In this document: in pieces, positions 47,407 to 56,283 of the stretch | Layout of the letters: each line of letters begins with the position of its first letter | How positions within the stretch are numbered: position 1 is the first letter of the stretch | Assembly (NCBI GenBank): GCA_016125425.1 | Contig: WGLT01000014.1 | Span: 1-58,907, forward strand | Reading direction: 5' to 3' | DNA from: Alphaproteobacteria bacterium | GTDB taxonomy: Bacteria > Pseudomonadota > Alphaproteobacteria > Caulobacterales > Parvularculaceae | DNA: 58,907 nt | Translations under genes and position numbers: made by a program | Notes under the pieces: model-generated | Seen by the model: only the letters and a program-made list of their open reading frames with translations | What the model was told of the DNA's origin: nothing | The model's database searches: none

Positions 47407-48423
47407 ATGCCGCAATCCTTCTCAAAACCGGCGCCGGCAAGCGTCGCGATCGCCCTGAACGCCGTTCTCGCCGCAGTGGAGAACGAAAGCCCGAAGGTGC
47501 TGTGCGTCAAAAGCGAAGACGGCCGGCTTGGTCTGCCATACGGGCCGTTCAACCCCGCGCTTCACCGCACGTTTGAAATCGGTCTGCGGGACTGGGTCGA
47601 ACAGCAGGCGCATGTCAGCCTCGGCTATATCGAGCAGCTCTATACCTTCGGCGATAAGGGCCGCGAGGCGCCGGCGGCCGCGCTTAAGGGCGGCGCGGCG
47701 GATGATCGCGTCGTGTCGGTCGGCTATCTGGCGCTGGCGCCGGAGGCGGCCCGCGTCAACGCCGAGGAGGCGGGCTGGCGCGACTGGTATGAATTCTTTC
47801 CCTGGGAAGACTGGCGCAACGGCCCGCCCGCCATTCTTGAAGACGAGATACTGCCGGCGCTTGGAAAGTGGACGTCGGCGCGCGACGAGTCTGCGCGGCG
47901 CGCCCGCGTCGGGCTTGCTTTCGGGCTTGAGGACGCCGGCTGGGAGGAAGAACGCGCGCTTGATCGGTATGAGCTGATGTATGAGGCCGGCCTCGTCGTC
48001 GAAGCCGCGCGGGACCGCGGCGCGCGCGGCTCGCCGCTGACGGCGAAAACGGGCGAAAGCATGATCTCCGATCACCGGCGCATTCTCGCGACCGCGATCG
48101 GGCGGCTGCGGGGGAAACTCAAATACCGGCCCATCATATTCGAACTCATGCCGCCTCTTTTCACGCTCCTCGCCTTGCAGCGCACCGTTGAAGCGATTGT
48201 CGGCTTTCGCCTGCACAAGCAGAACTTCCGACGGAGCGTGGCGCAGAGCGGACTGGTCGTGCGAACGAAGGGAAGCGCCGTTCAGGAGACCGGCGGCCGG
48301 CCGGCTGCGCTCTTCCGGGTCAACCGCGAGGCGCTGAAGGACCGGGCGGCGAAAGGGCTCGCCATTCCCCGAATGAAGCGGGCGAGCGATTCCGGCGGGC
48401 CGGCGGCCGCAAAGCAGGGTTGA
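47407..48423 (+). CDS. nadQ: NadQ-like NUDIX-type transcriptional regulator of NAD synthesis
   Basis: This 338-residue protein has an N-terminal NUDIX-fold domain ([37 protein letters not shown]) that lacks a proper catalytic Nudix box. A C-terminal winged helix ([49 protein letters not shown]) follows. This is the NrtR/NadQ architecture, in which an NAD-related ligand controls DNA binding. NadQ was predicted to control nadABC in alphaproteobacteria. Here nadABC follows directly with a perfect inverted repeat in its promoter, which strongly supports the call. Confidence 0.85.
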   Translation: MPQSFSKPAPASVAIALNAVLAAVENESPKVLCVKSEDGRLGLPYGPFNPALHRTFEIGLRDWVEQQAHVSLGYIEQLYTFGDKGREAPAAALKGGAADDRVVSVGYLALAPEAARVNAEEAGWRDWYEFFPWEDWRNGPPAILEDEILPALGKWTSARDESARRARVGLAFGLEDAGWEEERALDRYELMYEAGLVVEAARDRGARGSPLTAKTGESMISDHRRILATAIGRLRGKLKYRPIIFELMPPLFTLLALQRTVEAIVGFRLHKQNFRRSVAQSGLVVRTKGSAVQETGGRPAALFRVNREALKDRAAKGLAIPRMKRASDSGGPAAAKQG

Positions 48424-48490
48424 CGCGCCTTTTTCGACGCTTAAGGTCGCTCGCTTCGACCCCTTTACGGGGCGTTTTAAGACCCTATAT

Positions 48491-48507
48491 ATGCTCAAAA
48501 TGAGCAT
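48491..48507. promoter_or_regulatory. NadQ operator in the nadABC promoter
   Basis: ATGCTCA-AAA-TGAGCAT is a perfect 7-bp inverted repeat with a 3-bp spacer. It begins just at a -10-like TATATA (48486-48491) and ends before the Shine-Dalgarno AAGGAG (48508-48513). A weak -35, TTTACG, lies at 48464-48469. Binding would block initiation. Assignment to NadQ is by position beside nadQ and resemblance to the remembered alphaproteobacterial motif. Confidence 0.8.
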
Positions 48508-48520
48508 TAAGGAGACGGCC

Positions 48521-49621
48521 ATGCCAGCTTTTGGGAGCGAACCCGGGAAGTTTGAGTTGGCCTATACGCGCGAGGTCGAAGCGAAAACCCGCGATCTTTA
48601 CGCCCGCGTCGCGACGTTCATCCCCGAGGCGGAGTGGCGGCTGAAAGCGCCGCTGATCGCCGCCATCAACGATCTCAAGGCCGAAAAAAACGCCGTCATC
48701 CTCGCCCACAACTACATGACGCCGGATATCTATCATTGCGTCGGCGATTTCGCGGGCGACTCGCTGCAACTCGCCAAGGAGGCTGCGAAGACGGACGCCG
48801 AGGTTATCGTGCAGGCGGGCGTCCATTTCATGGCGGAGACCTCCAAAATTCTCTGTCCCGAAAAAACCGTCCTGATTCCCGACCTTCGCGCCGGCTGCTC
48901 GCTCGCGTCGTCGATCACGGGCGCGGATGTGCGCCTTCTGAAAGAGCGTTATCCCGGCGTTCCGGTCGTCACCTATGTGAACACCTCAGCGGAGGTGAAG
49001 GCCGAAAGCGATATCTGCTGCACTTCGTCGAACGCGGTCGATATTGTCGAGCACATCGCCGCCGAATGGGGCGTCGACAAAGTGATCTTTCTGCCAGACC
49101 AGTATCTTGCGAAAAACGTCGCGGCGATGACGAATGTCAGGATCATCGCCTGGGCCGGCGCCTGCGAAGTCCATGAACGCTTCACCGCCGAAGACATTCG
49201 CGAATTGCGCGAGGCCAATCCCGGCGTCATCGTGCTCGCTCATCCCGAATGCCCGCCGGAGGTGCTCGCCGAAGCCGACTACGCCGGTTCGACGAGCGGC
49301 ATGAGCAATTACGTCAAGGAAAAGCAGCCGAACAACGTCGTCCTTATCACCGAATGTTCGATGTCGGACAATGTCGCGCTCGAGAACCCGAAAGTTCATT
49401 TCGTCCGGCCCTGCAATCTCTGCCCGCATATGAAGCGGATCAGTCTTGAAGGCATTCTCCGCGCGCTTCAAACGATGGAGCACAAGGTCGAGATCGACCC
49501 GGAGATTTCCGCGCGCGCGCGCCTTGCCATTGAGCGCATGATCGCGCTGCCCCTGAAACGCAAATCAACCTATCGCGCCGAACATGCGGCCCGCGTCGCC
49601 GCGCTCGAAGCGCGGACATAA
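48521..49621 (+). CDS. nadA: Quinolinate synthase
   Basis: This 366-residue 4Fe-4S enzyme condenses iminoaspartate with dihydroxyacetone phosphate. Cluster cysteines are Cys126 (RAGCSLAS), Cys215 ([10 protein letters not shown]) and Cys298 or Cys301 (RPCNLCPHM). Other motifs are [22 protein letters not shown] and YAGSTSGM. The ATG at 48521 is preferred over two upstream Met codons in the operator because AAGGAG lies seven bases before it. First gene of nadABC under the NadQ-type operator. Confidence 0.95.
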   Translation: MPAFGSEPGKFELAYTREVEAKTRDLYARVATFIPEAEWRLKAPLIAAINDLKAEKNAVILAHNYMTPDIYHCVGDFAGDSLQLAKEAAKTDAEVIVQAGVHFMAETSKILCPEKTVLIPDLRAGCSLASSITGADVRLLKERYPGVPVVTYVNTSAEVKAESDICCTSSNAVDIVEHIAAEWGVDKVIFLPDQYLAKNVAAMTNVRIIAWAGACEVHERFTAEDIRELREANPGVIVLAHPECPPEVLAEADYAGSTSGMSNYVKEKQPNNVVLITECSMSDNVALENPKVHFVRPCNLCPHMKRISLEGILRALQTMEHKVEIDPEISARARLAIERMIALPLKRKSTYRAEHAARVAALEART

Positions 49622-49636
49622 GCCGCGAGCGTCCCG

Positions 49637-51184
49637 GTGCCGGCGACATCAGACATCCTCATCGTCGGCGCAGGCGTTGCGGGGCTCTTCACGGCGCTGA
49701 AGCTCGCGCCCCGGCCCGTCACCGTCGTCACTGCGCGCCCGCTTGGCGAAGGCGGATCGAGCGAATGGGCGCAAGGCGGCATGGCCGCCGCGCTCGGGCC
49801 GGACGACACGCCAAACCTTCATTTCGCCGATACGCTCGGCGCGGGCGCGGGGCTGGTCGATGCGGAGGCCGCGAGCGTTCTCGTCGACGGCGCGGCGGCC
49901 GCGATAGAGGACCTTGAACGCTACGGCGTCAAATTCGACCGCGATGAACGCGGCGCCTTGAAACTCGGCCGCGAAGCCGCCCATTGCCGCAATCGAATCG
50001 TTCACGTCTCAGGCGACAGCGCCGGCGCAGCGATCATGGCCGCCCTGATCGAAGCCGCGCGCGCCGCGCCGCATATCGCAATTCATGAACGCATGGTCGT
50101 CGAAGATCTGCTCACAGACGACGAAGGCCGCGTCGGCGGCGCGCTCGTCTACGACGTCGCAAAGGGCGAAAGAATTTTAATGCGCGCGGGCGAAACGGTG
50201 CTCGCGACGGGCGGACTCGGCGGGCTTTACGCCGTGACAACCAATCCGAAACAGGCGCAGGGCCATGGCCTCGCCTTTGCGGCGCGCGCGGGCGCGATCA
50301 TCCGCGACCCCGAATTCGTCCAGTTTCACCCGACCGCGCTCGACGTCGGAATCGACCCGGCGCCGCTTGCGACCGAAGCGCTGCGCGGGGCGGGCGCGCG
50401 CCTCGTTAACAAGGACGGGCGCGCATTCATGACCGATTATCACAAAGCGGGCGATCTCGCCCCGCGCGACATCGTGGCCCGCGCCGTCGAGGCTGAGATC
50501 GCTGCGGGACGCGGCGTCTTCCTCGATGCGCGAAACGCCGTCGGCGCGCGTTTTCCGCAAGCGTTTCCGACTGTCTTCGCCGCGTGCGTGAAGGCGGGAC
50601 TCGATCCGCGCGCCGACTTGATGCCGGTCGCGCCGGCCGCGCATTATCATATGGGCGGCGTGATGACCGATCTTGACGGGCGCGCTTCGCTCGAAGGATT
50701 GCGGGCTGTCGGGGAAGTCGCTTCGTCCGGCGTTCACGGCGCGAACCGTCTCGCCTCGAACTCGCTGCTTGAAGCGGTGGTGTTCGGCGGACGTATCGCA
50801 GAATCTCTGCGTGAGGCCGACATCAGCACGCCAAAGCGCGCCGCCGCGCCGGAAGACCGCCTCTCGCTTGCGTCCAAGCCGGCCCTTCCGCAAGCACTGG
50901 CGCGCTTGCGAAAGGCGATGAGCGAAGGCTGCGCGCTCATCCGATCGAGAGAGAGTCTCGAGCGCGTCATCGAAACAATCATCGAACTCAACGAAATCGA
51001 AGAGATGACGAGCGGTCTCAAAAGCGCGCTCGCCTCTGCCGAGCTGATCGCCCAGGGAGCCATTGCTCGCGAAGAAAGTCGCGGCGCGCATTACCGCAGC
51101 GATTTTCCGCAAACGGATGACGAGGCCTTCCATACGGAAATCTGCACCGCTGTTTCCGAAGAAGCCATGGAGGCGCTTTCGTGA
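49637..51184 (+). CDS. nadB: L-aspartate oxidase
   Basis: This 515-residue flavoprotein oxidises L-aspartate to iminoaspartate. It has a GTG start 15 bp after nadA. The FAD motif ILIVGAGVAGLFTALKLA is at the N-terminus, followed by GGSSEWAQGGMAA, the fumarate-reductase-like EFVQFHPTAL (~230) and HYHMGGVMTDLDGRASLEGL. GANRLASNSLLEAVVFG is at ~375. All key regions are present. Its stop overlaps the nadC GTG (GTGA). Confidence 0.95.
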   Translation: MPATSDILIVGAGVAGLFTALKLAPRPVTVVTARPLGEGGSSEWAQGGMAAALGPDDTPNLHFADTLGAGAGLVDAEAASVLVDGAAAAIEDLERYGVKFDRDERGALKLGREAAHCRNRIVHVSGDSAGAAIMAALIEAARAAPHIAIHERMVVEDLLTDDEGRVGGALVYDVAKGERILMRAGETVLATGGLGGLYAVTTNPKQAQGHGLAFAARAGAIIRDPEFVQFHPTALDVGIDPAPLATEALRGAGARLVNKDGRAFMTDYHKAGDLAPRDIVARAVEAEIAAGRGVFLDARNAVGARFPQAFPTVFAACVKAGLDPRADLMPVAPAAHYHMGGVMTDLDGRASLEGLRAVGEVASSGVHGANRLASNSLLEAVVFGGRIAESLREADISTPKRAAAPEDRLSLASKPALPQALARLRKAMSEGCALIRSRESLERVIETIIELNEIEEMTSGLKSALASAELIAQGAIAREESRGAHYRSDFPQTDDEAFHTEICTAVSEEAMEALS

Positions 51185-52026
51185 CGCCGGCGCCCCTGCC
51201 AGTCCAGCTCGTCGAAGAAGCGGTTCGACGCGCTCTGGAAGAAGATCTCGGCCTTGCGGGCGACATCACCTCGAACGCCTGCATTCCGGCGGCGGCGACG
51301 TCGCGCGCGGTCATCGCGGCGCGCAAGGCGGGCGTTATCGCAGGCGTCGAACTTGCGCGCGCGGCGTTTCGTCTTGTCGACCCGACGATCAAGCTGCGCA
51401 TCGGGCGCGGCGACGGCGCGCGCGCGCATATCGCAGACGCGGTGATGCGCATCGAAGGCGCTTCGCGGGGGATTCTGTCAGCCGAACGCGTCGCCCTGAA
51501 TTTTCTCAGTCATTTGTCCGGCGTCGCGACTGCGACGGCGGCGCTCGTAGAAGCAGTCAAGGGCACGAAGGCCAAAATCGTCTGTACGCGCAAGACGACG
51601 CCCGGCCTGCGCGCCTTTGAAAAATACGCGGTGCTGTGCGGCGGCGGCTCGAACCACCGCTTCGGGCTGTTCGACGCCGTGATGATCAAGGACAATCACA
51701 TCGCTGCAGCGGGCGGGATCGCGCTGGCGCTGCGCGCTGCGAAGGCGTCCGTCGGGCATATGGTGAAGATTGAAATCGAAGTGGACGATCTCGCCGGCCT
51801 CGAAGAAGCGATCGGCGGCGGCGCCGACATCGTCATGCTCGACAACATGTCAACGGAGGAGTTGAAGCGAGCGGTCGAAATCAACCGCGGTCGCGCAATC
51901 CTCGAGGCGTCGGGTAATGTCACGCTGGAAACCGTGCGCGCCATCGCCGAAACGGGCGTCGACATCATCTCTTCGGGCTGGATCACCCATTCTGCGCCGG
52001 CGCTCGATCTGGGGCTGGATTTTTGA
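51181..52026 (+). CDS. nadC: Quinolinate phosphoribosyltransferase (decarboxylating)
   Basis: This 281-residue enzyme makes nicotinate mononucleotide from quinolinate and PRPP. Motifs are LEEDLGLAGDITSNA, the substrate-binding CTRKTTPGLRAFEKYAV (~135), GGSNHRFGLFDAVMIKDNH and LDNMSTEEL. It is the last gene of nadABC, translationally coupled to nadB, and is followed by a strong hairpin terminator. Confidence 0.95.
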   Translation: MTPAPLPVQLVEEAVRRALEEDLGLAGDITSNACIPAAATSRAVIAARKAGVIAGVELARAAFRLVDPTIKLRIGRGDGARAHIADAVMRIEGASRGILSAERVALNFLSHLSGVATATAALVEAVKGTKAKIVCTRKTTPGLRAFEKYAVLCGGGSNHRFGLFDAVMIKDNHIAAAGGIALALRAAKASVGHMVKIEIEVDDLAGLEEAIGGGADIVMLDNMSTEELKRAVEINRGRAILEASGNVTLETVRAIAETGVDIISSGWITHSAPALDLGLDF

Positions 52027-52054
52027 CGGAATGACGCCGCGCTTGGGCCGACGC

Positions 52055-52088
52055 GGCCTTTCAGCGGCCTTGCGGCCGCTGAAAGGCC
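52055..52088. terminator. Hairpin between nadC and the cell-wall hydrolase gene
   Basis: A perfect 15-bp stem (GGCCTTTCAGCGGCC and its complement) with a TTGC loop lies between two convergent genes. There is no long T run, but the symmetry suits a bidirectional terminator. Confidence 0.75.
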
Positions 52089-52111
52089 GACTTTGCCGCA
52101 GCGGAAAGCGC

Positions 52112-52921
52112 TTATTTCGCAGCCGACGGTTCGGCCGCGGCGAGGCGCGTGCGGCTCGGGAATCGATAGAATTTATGCGAGCCGATCACGGCGGTCGGCG
52201 TCAGCGTTTTCGACCAGGGCGGCGAAACATAAGTCGCATGATAATGCGTCGCATGCCGGCTCACCGGCTCGCGCAGACCGGCCAGGATCGCGCCCGCGAG
52301 ATCTTGCGCTTGCGCCCATTTGCGCCTGTTGATCGCCATCTTCATCGCGCCGTCGCAGGTGAAGGTGAACTGGCAACCGGTCTTTCTATCGGCGCCCTGA
52401 AAGACGACGCCGCAGATCGTGTTCGGAAAGAGCGGGCTCGCAACGCGGTTTAACACGACGTCCGCGACCGCAAGCTGGCCGATGCGGGGTTCGGAGCGCG
52501 CTTCATAATAGATCGCCTGCGCCAGACAATTGCGCTCCTTGGCGGCGTTCTGCGCGATCCGCAATTCGTCGAAATCAAAATCCACAAGGTCAGCGACCGC
52601 GCCATGTTCGGCGACGACATCCTCGGTCGAACGCGCCGGCTTGAGACGCGGTCCGTTAAAAGCCTTCGGCGCGCGTGCGTTTTGCTCGGCGAGATAGGTG
52701 CGAAATTCTGCGACAAGCGCCGCTTGTCCTGCGAGCGCGGCTTGCGCCTCGCGCATGGCGTCGGCCCGGCGCACGGACGCCGTGGCCGAAAGGGCGGTCA
52801 GCAGCATGCACACGGACAGGAACGCCGCGGCGACGAGGCTGCGGCCTGTCCATGAGATGTCGAGCCAGCCGCGTTCGACCGCGACCGCCGGCGCTTCCCC
52901 TCTCGCATTTCGCAACGTCAT
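52112..52921 (-). CDS. Cell wall hydrolase (SleB / Hydrolase_2 family)
   Basis: This 269-residue protein has an N-terminal membrane anchor or signal (SLVAAAFLSVCMLLTALSATA, ~28-48), a helical linker, and a SleB-type lytic domain. That domain has NCLAQAIYYEARSEPRIGQL (~135, with the catalytic Glu), VVLNRVASPLFPNTICGVVFQG and CQFTFTCDG. Such enzymes cleave peptidoglycan glycan strands, in vegetative bacteria during growth or division. A CtrA-type box lies about 265 bp upstream of the start, which suggests cell-cycle control. Confidence 0.9.
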   Translation of the reverse strand: MTLRNARGEAPAVAVERGWLDISWTGRSLVAAAFLSVCMLLTALSATASVRRADAMREAQAALAGQAALVAEFRTYLAEQNARAPKAFNGPRLKPARSTEDVVAEHGAVADLVDFDFDELRIAQNAAKERNCLAQAIYYEARSEPRIGQLAVADVVLNRVASPLFPNTICGVVFQGADRKTGCQFTFTCDGAMKMAINRRKWAQAQDLAGAILAGLREPVSRHATHYHATYVSPPWSKTLTPTAVIGSHKFYRFPSRTRLAAAEPSAAK

Positions 52922-53274
52922 TGGCGCGCTCGCTCCAATAACCGGCCGATCCGGGTTCGGGCCGCGTCGCCCGACGGCCCCGGACGGCCGAGATCACCTG
53001 CCGCAGGGGCGGGAGCGCGTTGCACGCCGACCCGTCCCGCGTCCCCTCCGGCGTCCCGCATTCGCCCCCTGCGGGCGAACTGGTCGCGGAGAAGCAAAAG
53101 ACGCGCCCCTCAATTCGCGGGATCGCGCCTTGCGGCCAGAATATGGCGCCTGGGCCGGGTCAGCGCAATTTAAAAAGCTCTTTCGTTAACCCTTTGTTAA
53201 CCTTTATCAAGACCGGGTTAACCTCTTGACGGCGCACGGTGATTCGCTGTTGCGCCGGACCTTCGGCGCGGAGC
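52922..53274 (-). other. Non-coding upstream region of the cell-wall hydrolase gene
   Basis: These 353 bases separate the 3' end of ppdK from the hydrolase start, both on the minus strand. No ORF here looks real. GTTAACC occurs three times (53185, 53196, 53217), two of them forming the CtrA box. An AT-rich TTTTTAAATTG on the minus strand (53177-53167), just downstream of the box, could supply the -10 element. Confidence 0.6.
53186..53201 (-). promoter_or_regulatory. CtrA-type binding site
   Basis: TTAA-CCCTTTG-TTAAC matches the full CtrA consensus TTAA-N7-TTAA(C) without mismatch. It is upstream of the hydrolase gene only, because ppdK ends nearby on the same strand. In Caulobacter and relatives CtrA controls cell-cycle and envelope genes. 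Whether ctrA exists here cannot be seen in the window. Confidence 0.65.
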
Positions 53275-55965
53275 TCACCCCCGGCCGTTTCTCAAACTTG
53301 CGTGCGCTGCAGCAAGACGGGCGATCGGCGTCCGGTAGGGCGAGCAGGACACATAATCGAGGCCGATCTCCTCGACGGTCGCGATCGAGTCAGGGTCGCC
53401 CCCATGCTCGCCGCAAATGCCGAGCTTGATGCCCGGCCGCGCCTTGCGGCCTTTTTCCGCCGCAATCGCGACGAGCGCCCCGACCCCTTCCCGGTCGAGA
53501 GTGACGAACGGGTCGCGCTCCAGCAGTTTCTGGCGAAGATAAGCGGGCAGGAAGGACGCAGAATCGTCCCGCGAAAGGCCAAAGGTCGTCTGGGTGAGGT
53601 CGTTCGTTCCGAAGCTGAAGAACGCCGCCTCCTCCGCGATCGCGTCAGCGGTGAGCGCGGCCCGCGGCAACTCGATCATGGTGCCGATGAGATAATCGAG
53701 GCTTGCATTCTTCTCCTTCAGGACCGCTTTGGCGACCGCATCGATGCGCGCCTTGAGAAGCGAAAGCTCGTCTTTCAGCGCGACGAGCGGGATCATGATT
53801 TCAGGCGTGACTTTTTCGCCCGTCTCGGCCGCCACATTTGCCGCCGCTTCGATGATCGCGCGCGCCTGCATCTCGTAAATCTCCGGGTAAGAGATACCGA
53901 GACGGCACCCGCGGTGTCCGAGCATCGGATTGACTTCATGCAGCTTGTGCGCCCTGGCGCGCAGCGCCTCCGCATCAACGCCGGCCGACTTGGCGACCTC
54001 GTCGATCTCCGCGTCCGAATTCGGCAGGAATTCGTGCAGCGGCGGATCGAGCAGGCGAACAGTCACGGGAAGACCCCGCATCACGCGGAAGATTTCCTCG
54101 AAGTCCGAGCGCTGCATCGGCAGAAGTTTGGCGAGCGCGGATTCGCGCCCGGCCTTGTCTTCGGCAAGGATCATTTCGCGCACCGCGACGATGCGTTCGG
54201 CGTCAAAGAACATGTGCTCCGTGCGGCAGAGCCCGATCCCCTCCGCGCCGAAACCGCGCGCCACCTCGGCGTCGTGCGGGGTTTCCGCGTTGGCGCGGAC
54301 CTTCATGCGGCGATGTTTGTCGGCCCAGGCCATCAATGTCGCGAAATCGCCCGAAAGCTCGGGTTGCACGGTCGGCACGGCGCCGAGAAAGACCTGTCCC
54401 GCGCCGCCGTCGACGGTGACGATGTCGCCCTTCTTCACAATCTTGCCGGCGGCGGAGAAAGTCGCGTCTTTCGCATTGATCTTGAGATCGCCTGCGCCGC
54501 AGACGCAAGGCCGGCCCATGCCGCGCGCGACAACCGCCGCATGACTCGTCATGCCGCCGCGCGCCGTGACGATCGCCGACGCAGCGTGCATGCCGTGGAT
54601 ATCTTCGGGGCTCGTCTCGACACGGACGAGAATGACCTTGCGCCCCTCCTGCGCGAGGCGCTCGGCTTCGTCGGCTGAAAAGACGACCTCGCCCGAGGCC
54701 GCGCCGGGCGAGGCGGGAAGTCCGGTCAGGATGAGATCGCGCGCCGCGTCGGGATCAAGCGAGGGATGGAGAAGCTGGTCCAGAGAGTGAGGGTCCACCC
54801 GCAGCACCGCCTCCTTTTCGTCGATCAGGCCTTCCGTGCAGAGATCAACGGCGATTTTCAGCGCCGCGCTCGCCGTGCGCTTGCCCGACCGCGTCTGGAG
54901 CATCCACAGCTTTTTCTTTTCGACCGTGAATTCGATATCCTGCATGTCGCGATAATGGCGCTCGAGTTTCGCCATCACGCCGGCAAGTTCGGCGAACGCC
55001 TGCGGCATCGCTTCTTCCATGGACGGGGCGGTCTCGCCCATTTCCTCGCGCGCCGCCTTTGTCAGCGGTTGCGGGGTCCTGATTCCGGCGACCACATCCT
55101 CGCCCTGCGCATTGACGAGAAATTCGCCATAGATCGCCTTTTGGCCGGTCGAGGGATTGCGCGTGAAGGCCACGCCCGTCGCCGACGTGTCGCCCATATT
55201 GCCGAAGACCATCGCCTGGACATTGACCGCCGTGCCCCAGCTCTCGGGAATATTGTGAAGCCGGCGATAGGTCTCGGCGCGGTCATTGCGCCACGAGCCG
55301 AAAACCGCGCCGATGGCGCCCCAGAGCTGTTCTTGCGGATCTTGCGGAAAAGGCTTGCCCGTCGCTTCTTCCACCGCCGACTTGTATTGGCCGATTACGC
55401 TGCGCCAGTCATCGGCCGACAGCTCCGTATCCAGAAAATAGTCCTGCGTTTCCTTGAACCCTTCGAGGATGTCCTCAAAGCGGTGGTGTTCGACGCCCAG
55501 CACGACATCGGAATACATCTGGATGAATCGGCGATAGCTGTCATAGGCGAAACGGTCGTCGCCAGCGAGCGCGGCGAGTCCCTTCACCGTGTCGTCGTTG
55601 AGACCAAGATTGAGCACGGTGTCCATCATGCCCGGCATCGACGCGCGCGCGCCCGAGCGCACGGAGACGAGCAGCGGATTCTTGGTGTCGCCGAATCGCC
55701 GGCCGACCTGCGCGCCGACTTTTTCAAGCGCGGCCGCGACCTCCTCTTTAAGCCCTTCCGGATAGTTCCGGTTATTTTTGTAATAGGCGGTGCAGACCTC
55801 GGTGGTGATCGTGAACCCCGGCGGCACCGGCAAGCCCAGATTGGCCATTTCGGCGAGATTGGCGCCCTTGCCGCCGAGCAAATCCTTCATGGCGGCTGTG
55901 CCTTCGGCCGCGCCCGCCCCAAATCCATAGACCCATTTCACGGCGCTTTCGGACGTTCCTGACAT
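53275..55965 (-). CDS. ppdK: Pyruvate, phosphate dikinase
   Basis: This 896-residue enzyme interconverts pyruvate + ATP + Pi and PEP + AMP + PPi. The start is the ATG at 55965 (MSGTSESAVKWVYGFGAGAAEG); the longer reading adds 45 unlikely residues. The N-terminal ATP-grasp domain has KDLLGGKGANLAEM and SVRSGARASMPGMMDTVLNLG. The phospho-His is in GGMTSHAAVVARGMGRPCV (~474). The C-terminal PEP/pyruvate barrel has GIGLCRTEHMF and GICGEHGGDP. Full length, no missing motif. A long antisense frame within it is not a gene. Confidence 0.96.
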   Translation of the reverse strand: MSGTSESAVKWVYGFGAGAAEGTAAMKDLLGGKGANLAEMANLGLPVPPGFTITTEVCTAYYKNNRNYPEGLKEEVAAALEKVGAQVGRRFGDTKNPLLVSVRSGARASMPGMMDTVLNLGLNDDTVKGLAALAGDDRFAYDSYRRFIQMYSDVVLGVEHHRFEDILEGFKETQDYFLDTELSADDWRSVIGQYKSAVEEATGKPFPQDPQEQLWGAIGAVFGSWRNDRAETYRRLHNIPESWGTAVNVQAMVFGNMGDTSATGVAFTRNPSTGQKAIYGEFLVNAQGEDVVAGIRTPQPLTKAAREEMGETAPSMEEAMPQAFAELAGVMAKLERHYRDMQDIEFTVEKKKLWMLQTRSGKRTASAALKIAVDLCTEGLIDEKEAVLRVDPHSLDQLLHPSLDPDAARDLILTGLPASPGAASGEVVFSADEAERLAQEGRKVILVRVETSPEDIHGMHAASAIVTARGGMTSHAAVVARGMGRPCVCGAGDLKINAKDATFSAAGKIVKKGDIVTVDGGAGQVFLGAVPTVQPELSGDFATLMAWADKHRRMKVRANAETPHDAEVARGFGAEGIGLCRTEHMFFDAERIVAVREMILAEDKAGRESALAKLLPMQRSDFEEIFRVMRGLPVTVRLLDPPLHEFLPNSDAEIDEVAKSAGVDAEALRARAHKLHEVNPMLGHRGCRLGISYPEIYEMQARAIIEAAANVAAETGEKVTPEIMIPLVALKDELSLLKARIDAVAKAVLKEKNASLDYLIGTMIELPRAALTADAIAEEAAFFSFGTNDLTQTTFGLSRDDSASFLPAYLRQKLLERDPFVTLDREGVGALVAIAAEKGRKARPGIKLGICGEHGGDPDSIATVEEIGLDYVSCSPYRTPIARLAAAHASLRNGRG

Positions 55966-56283
55966 GACTGTTCCGTATTCCTTCACCCGGCGAGGCGCGG
56001 GGGCCCCGCGCGCGCCATGGGAATAATCGACGCGGCGGGCGAGGCCAAGAAAAGAAATCGGTTGCGGGCTGTCGCCGGCGCGCGCGGCGCGCCGGCGCAA
56101 ACGAAAAGCGGCCGCCGGCTGTGGAAATTCCCGGAATCGCCGGAGCGTGCGAATAATGACGGAAGAAGAGACTGCGCTTCTTTATCGGCAAGGGCGCTTT
56201 TGATAAGCCTGTGCAGTCCGTCGTCTTTCGAAACGCCGGCGAAGTCCGGCGCGGCTGACGGGATGAGGGGGAAGCGCCCGGGA
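55966..56283. other. Intergenic region between divergent ppdK and membrane-protein genes
   Basis: These 318 bases must hold both promoters. The downstream frame stays open through most of it, but the translation is Arg/Ser-rich and lacks a good start. A 15-codon ORF starts at ATG 56157 (MTEEETALLYRQGRF) with GGA eight bases upstream. A leader peptide is possible but unsupported. Confidence 0.45.

Noticed and set aside
53239-54678. 479-codon plus-strand ORF
   Set aside because: It is antisense to ppdK, Arg-rich and without recognisable domains, as is usual for GC-rich shadow frames.
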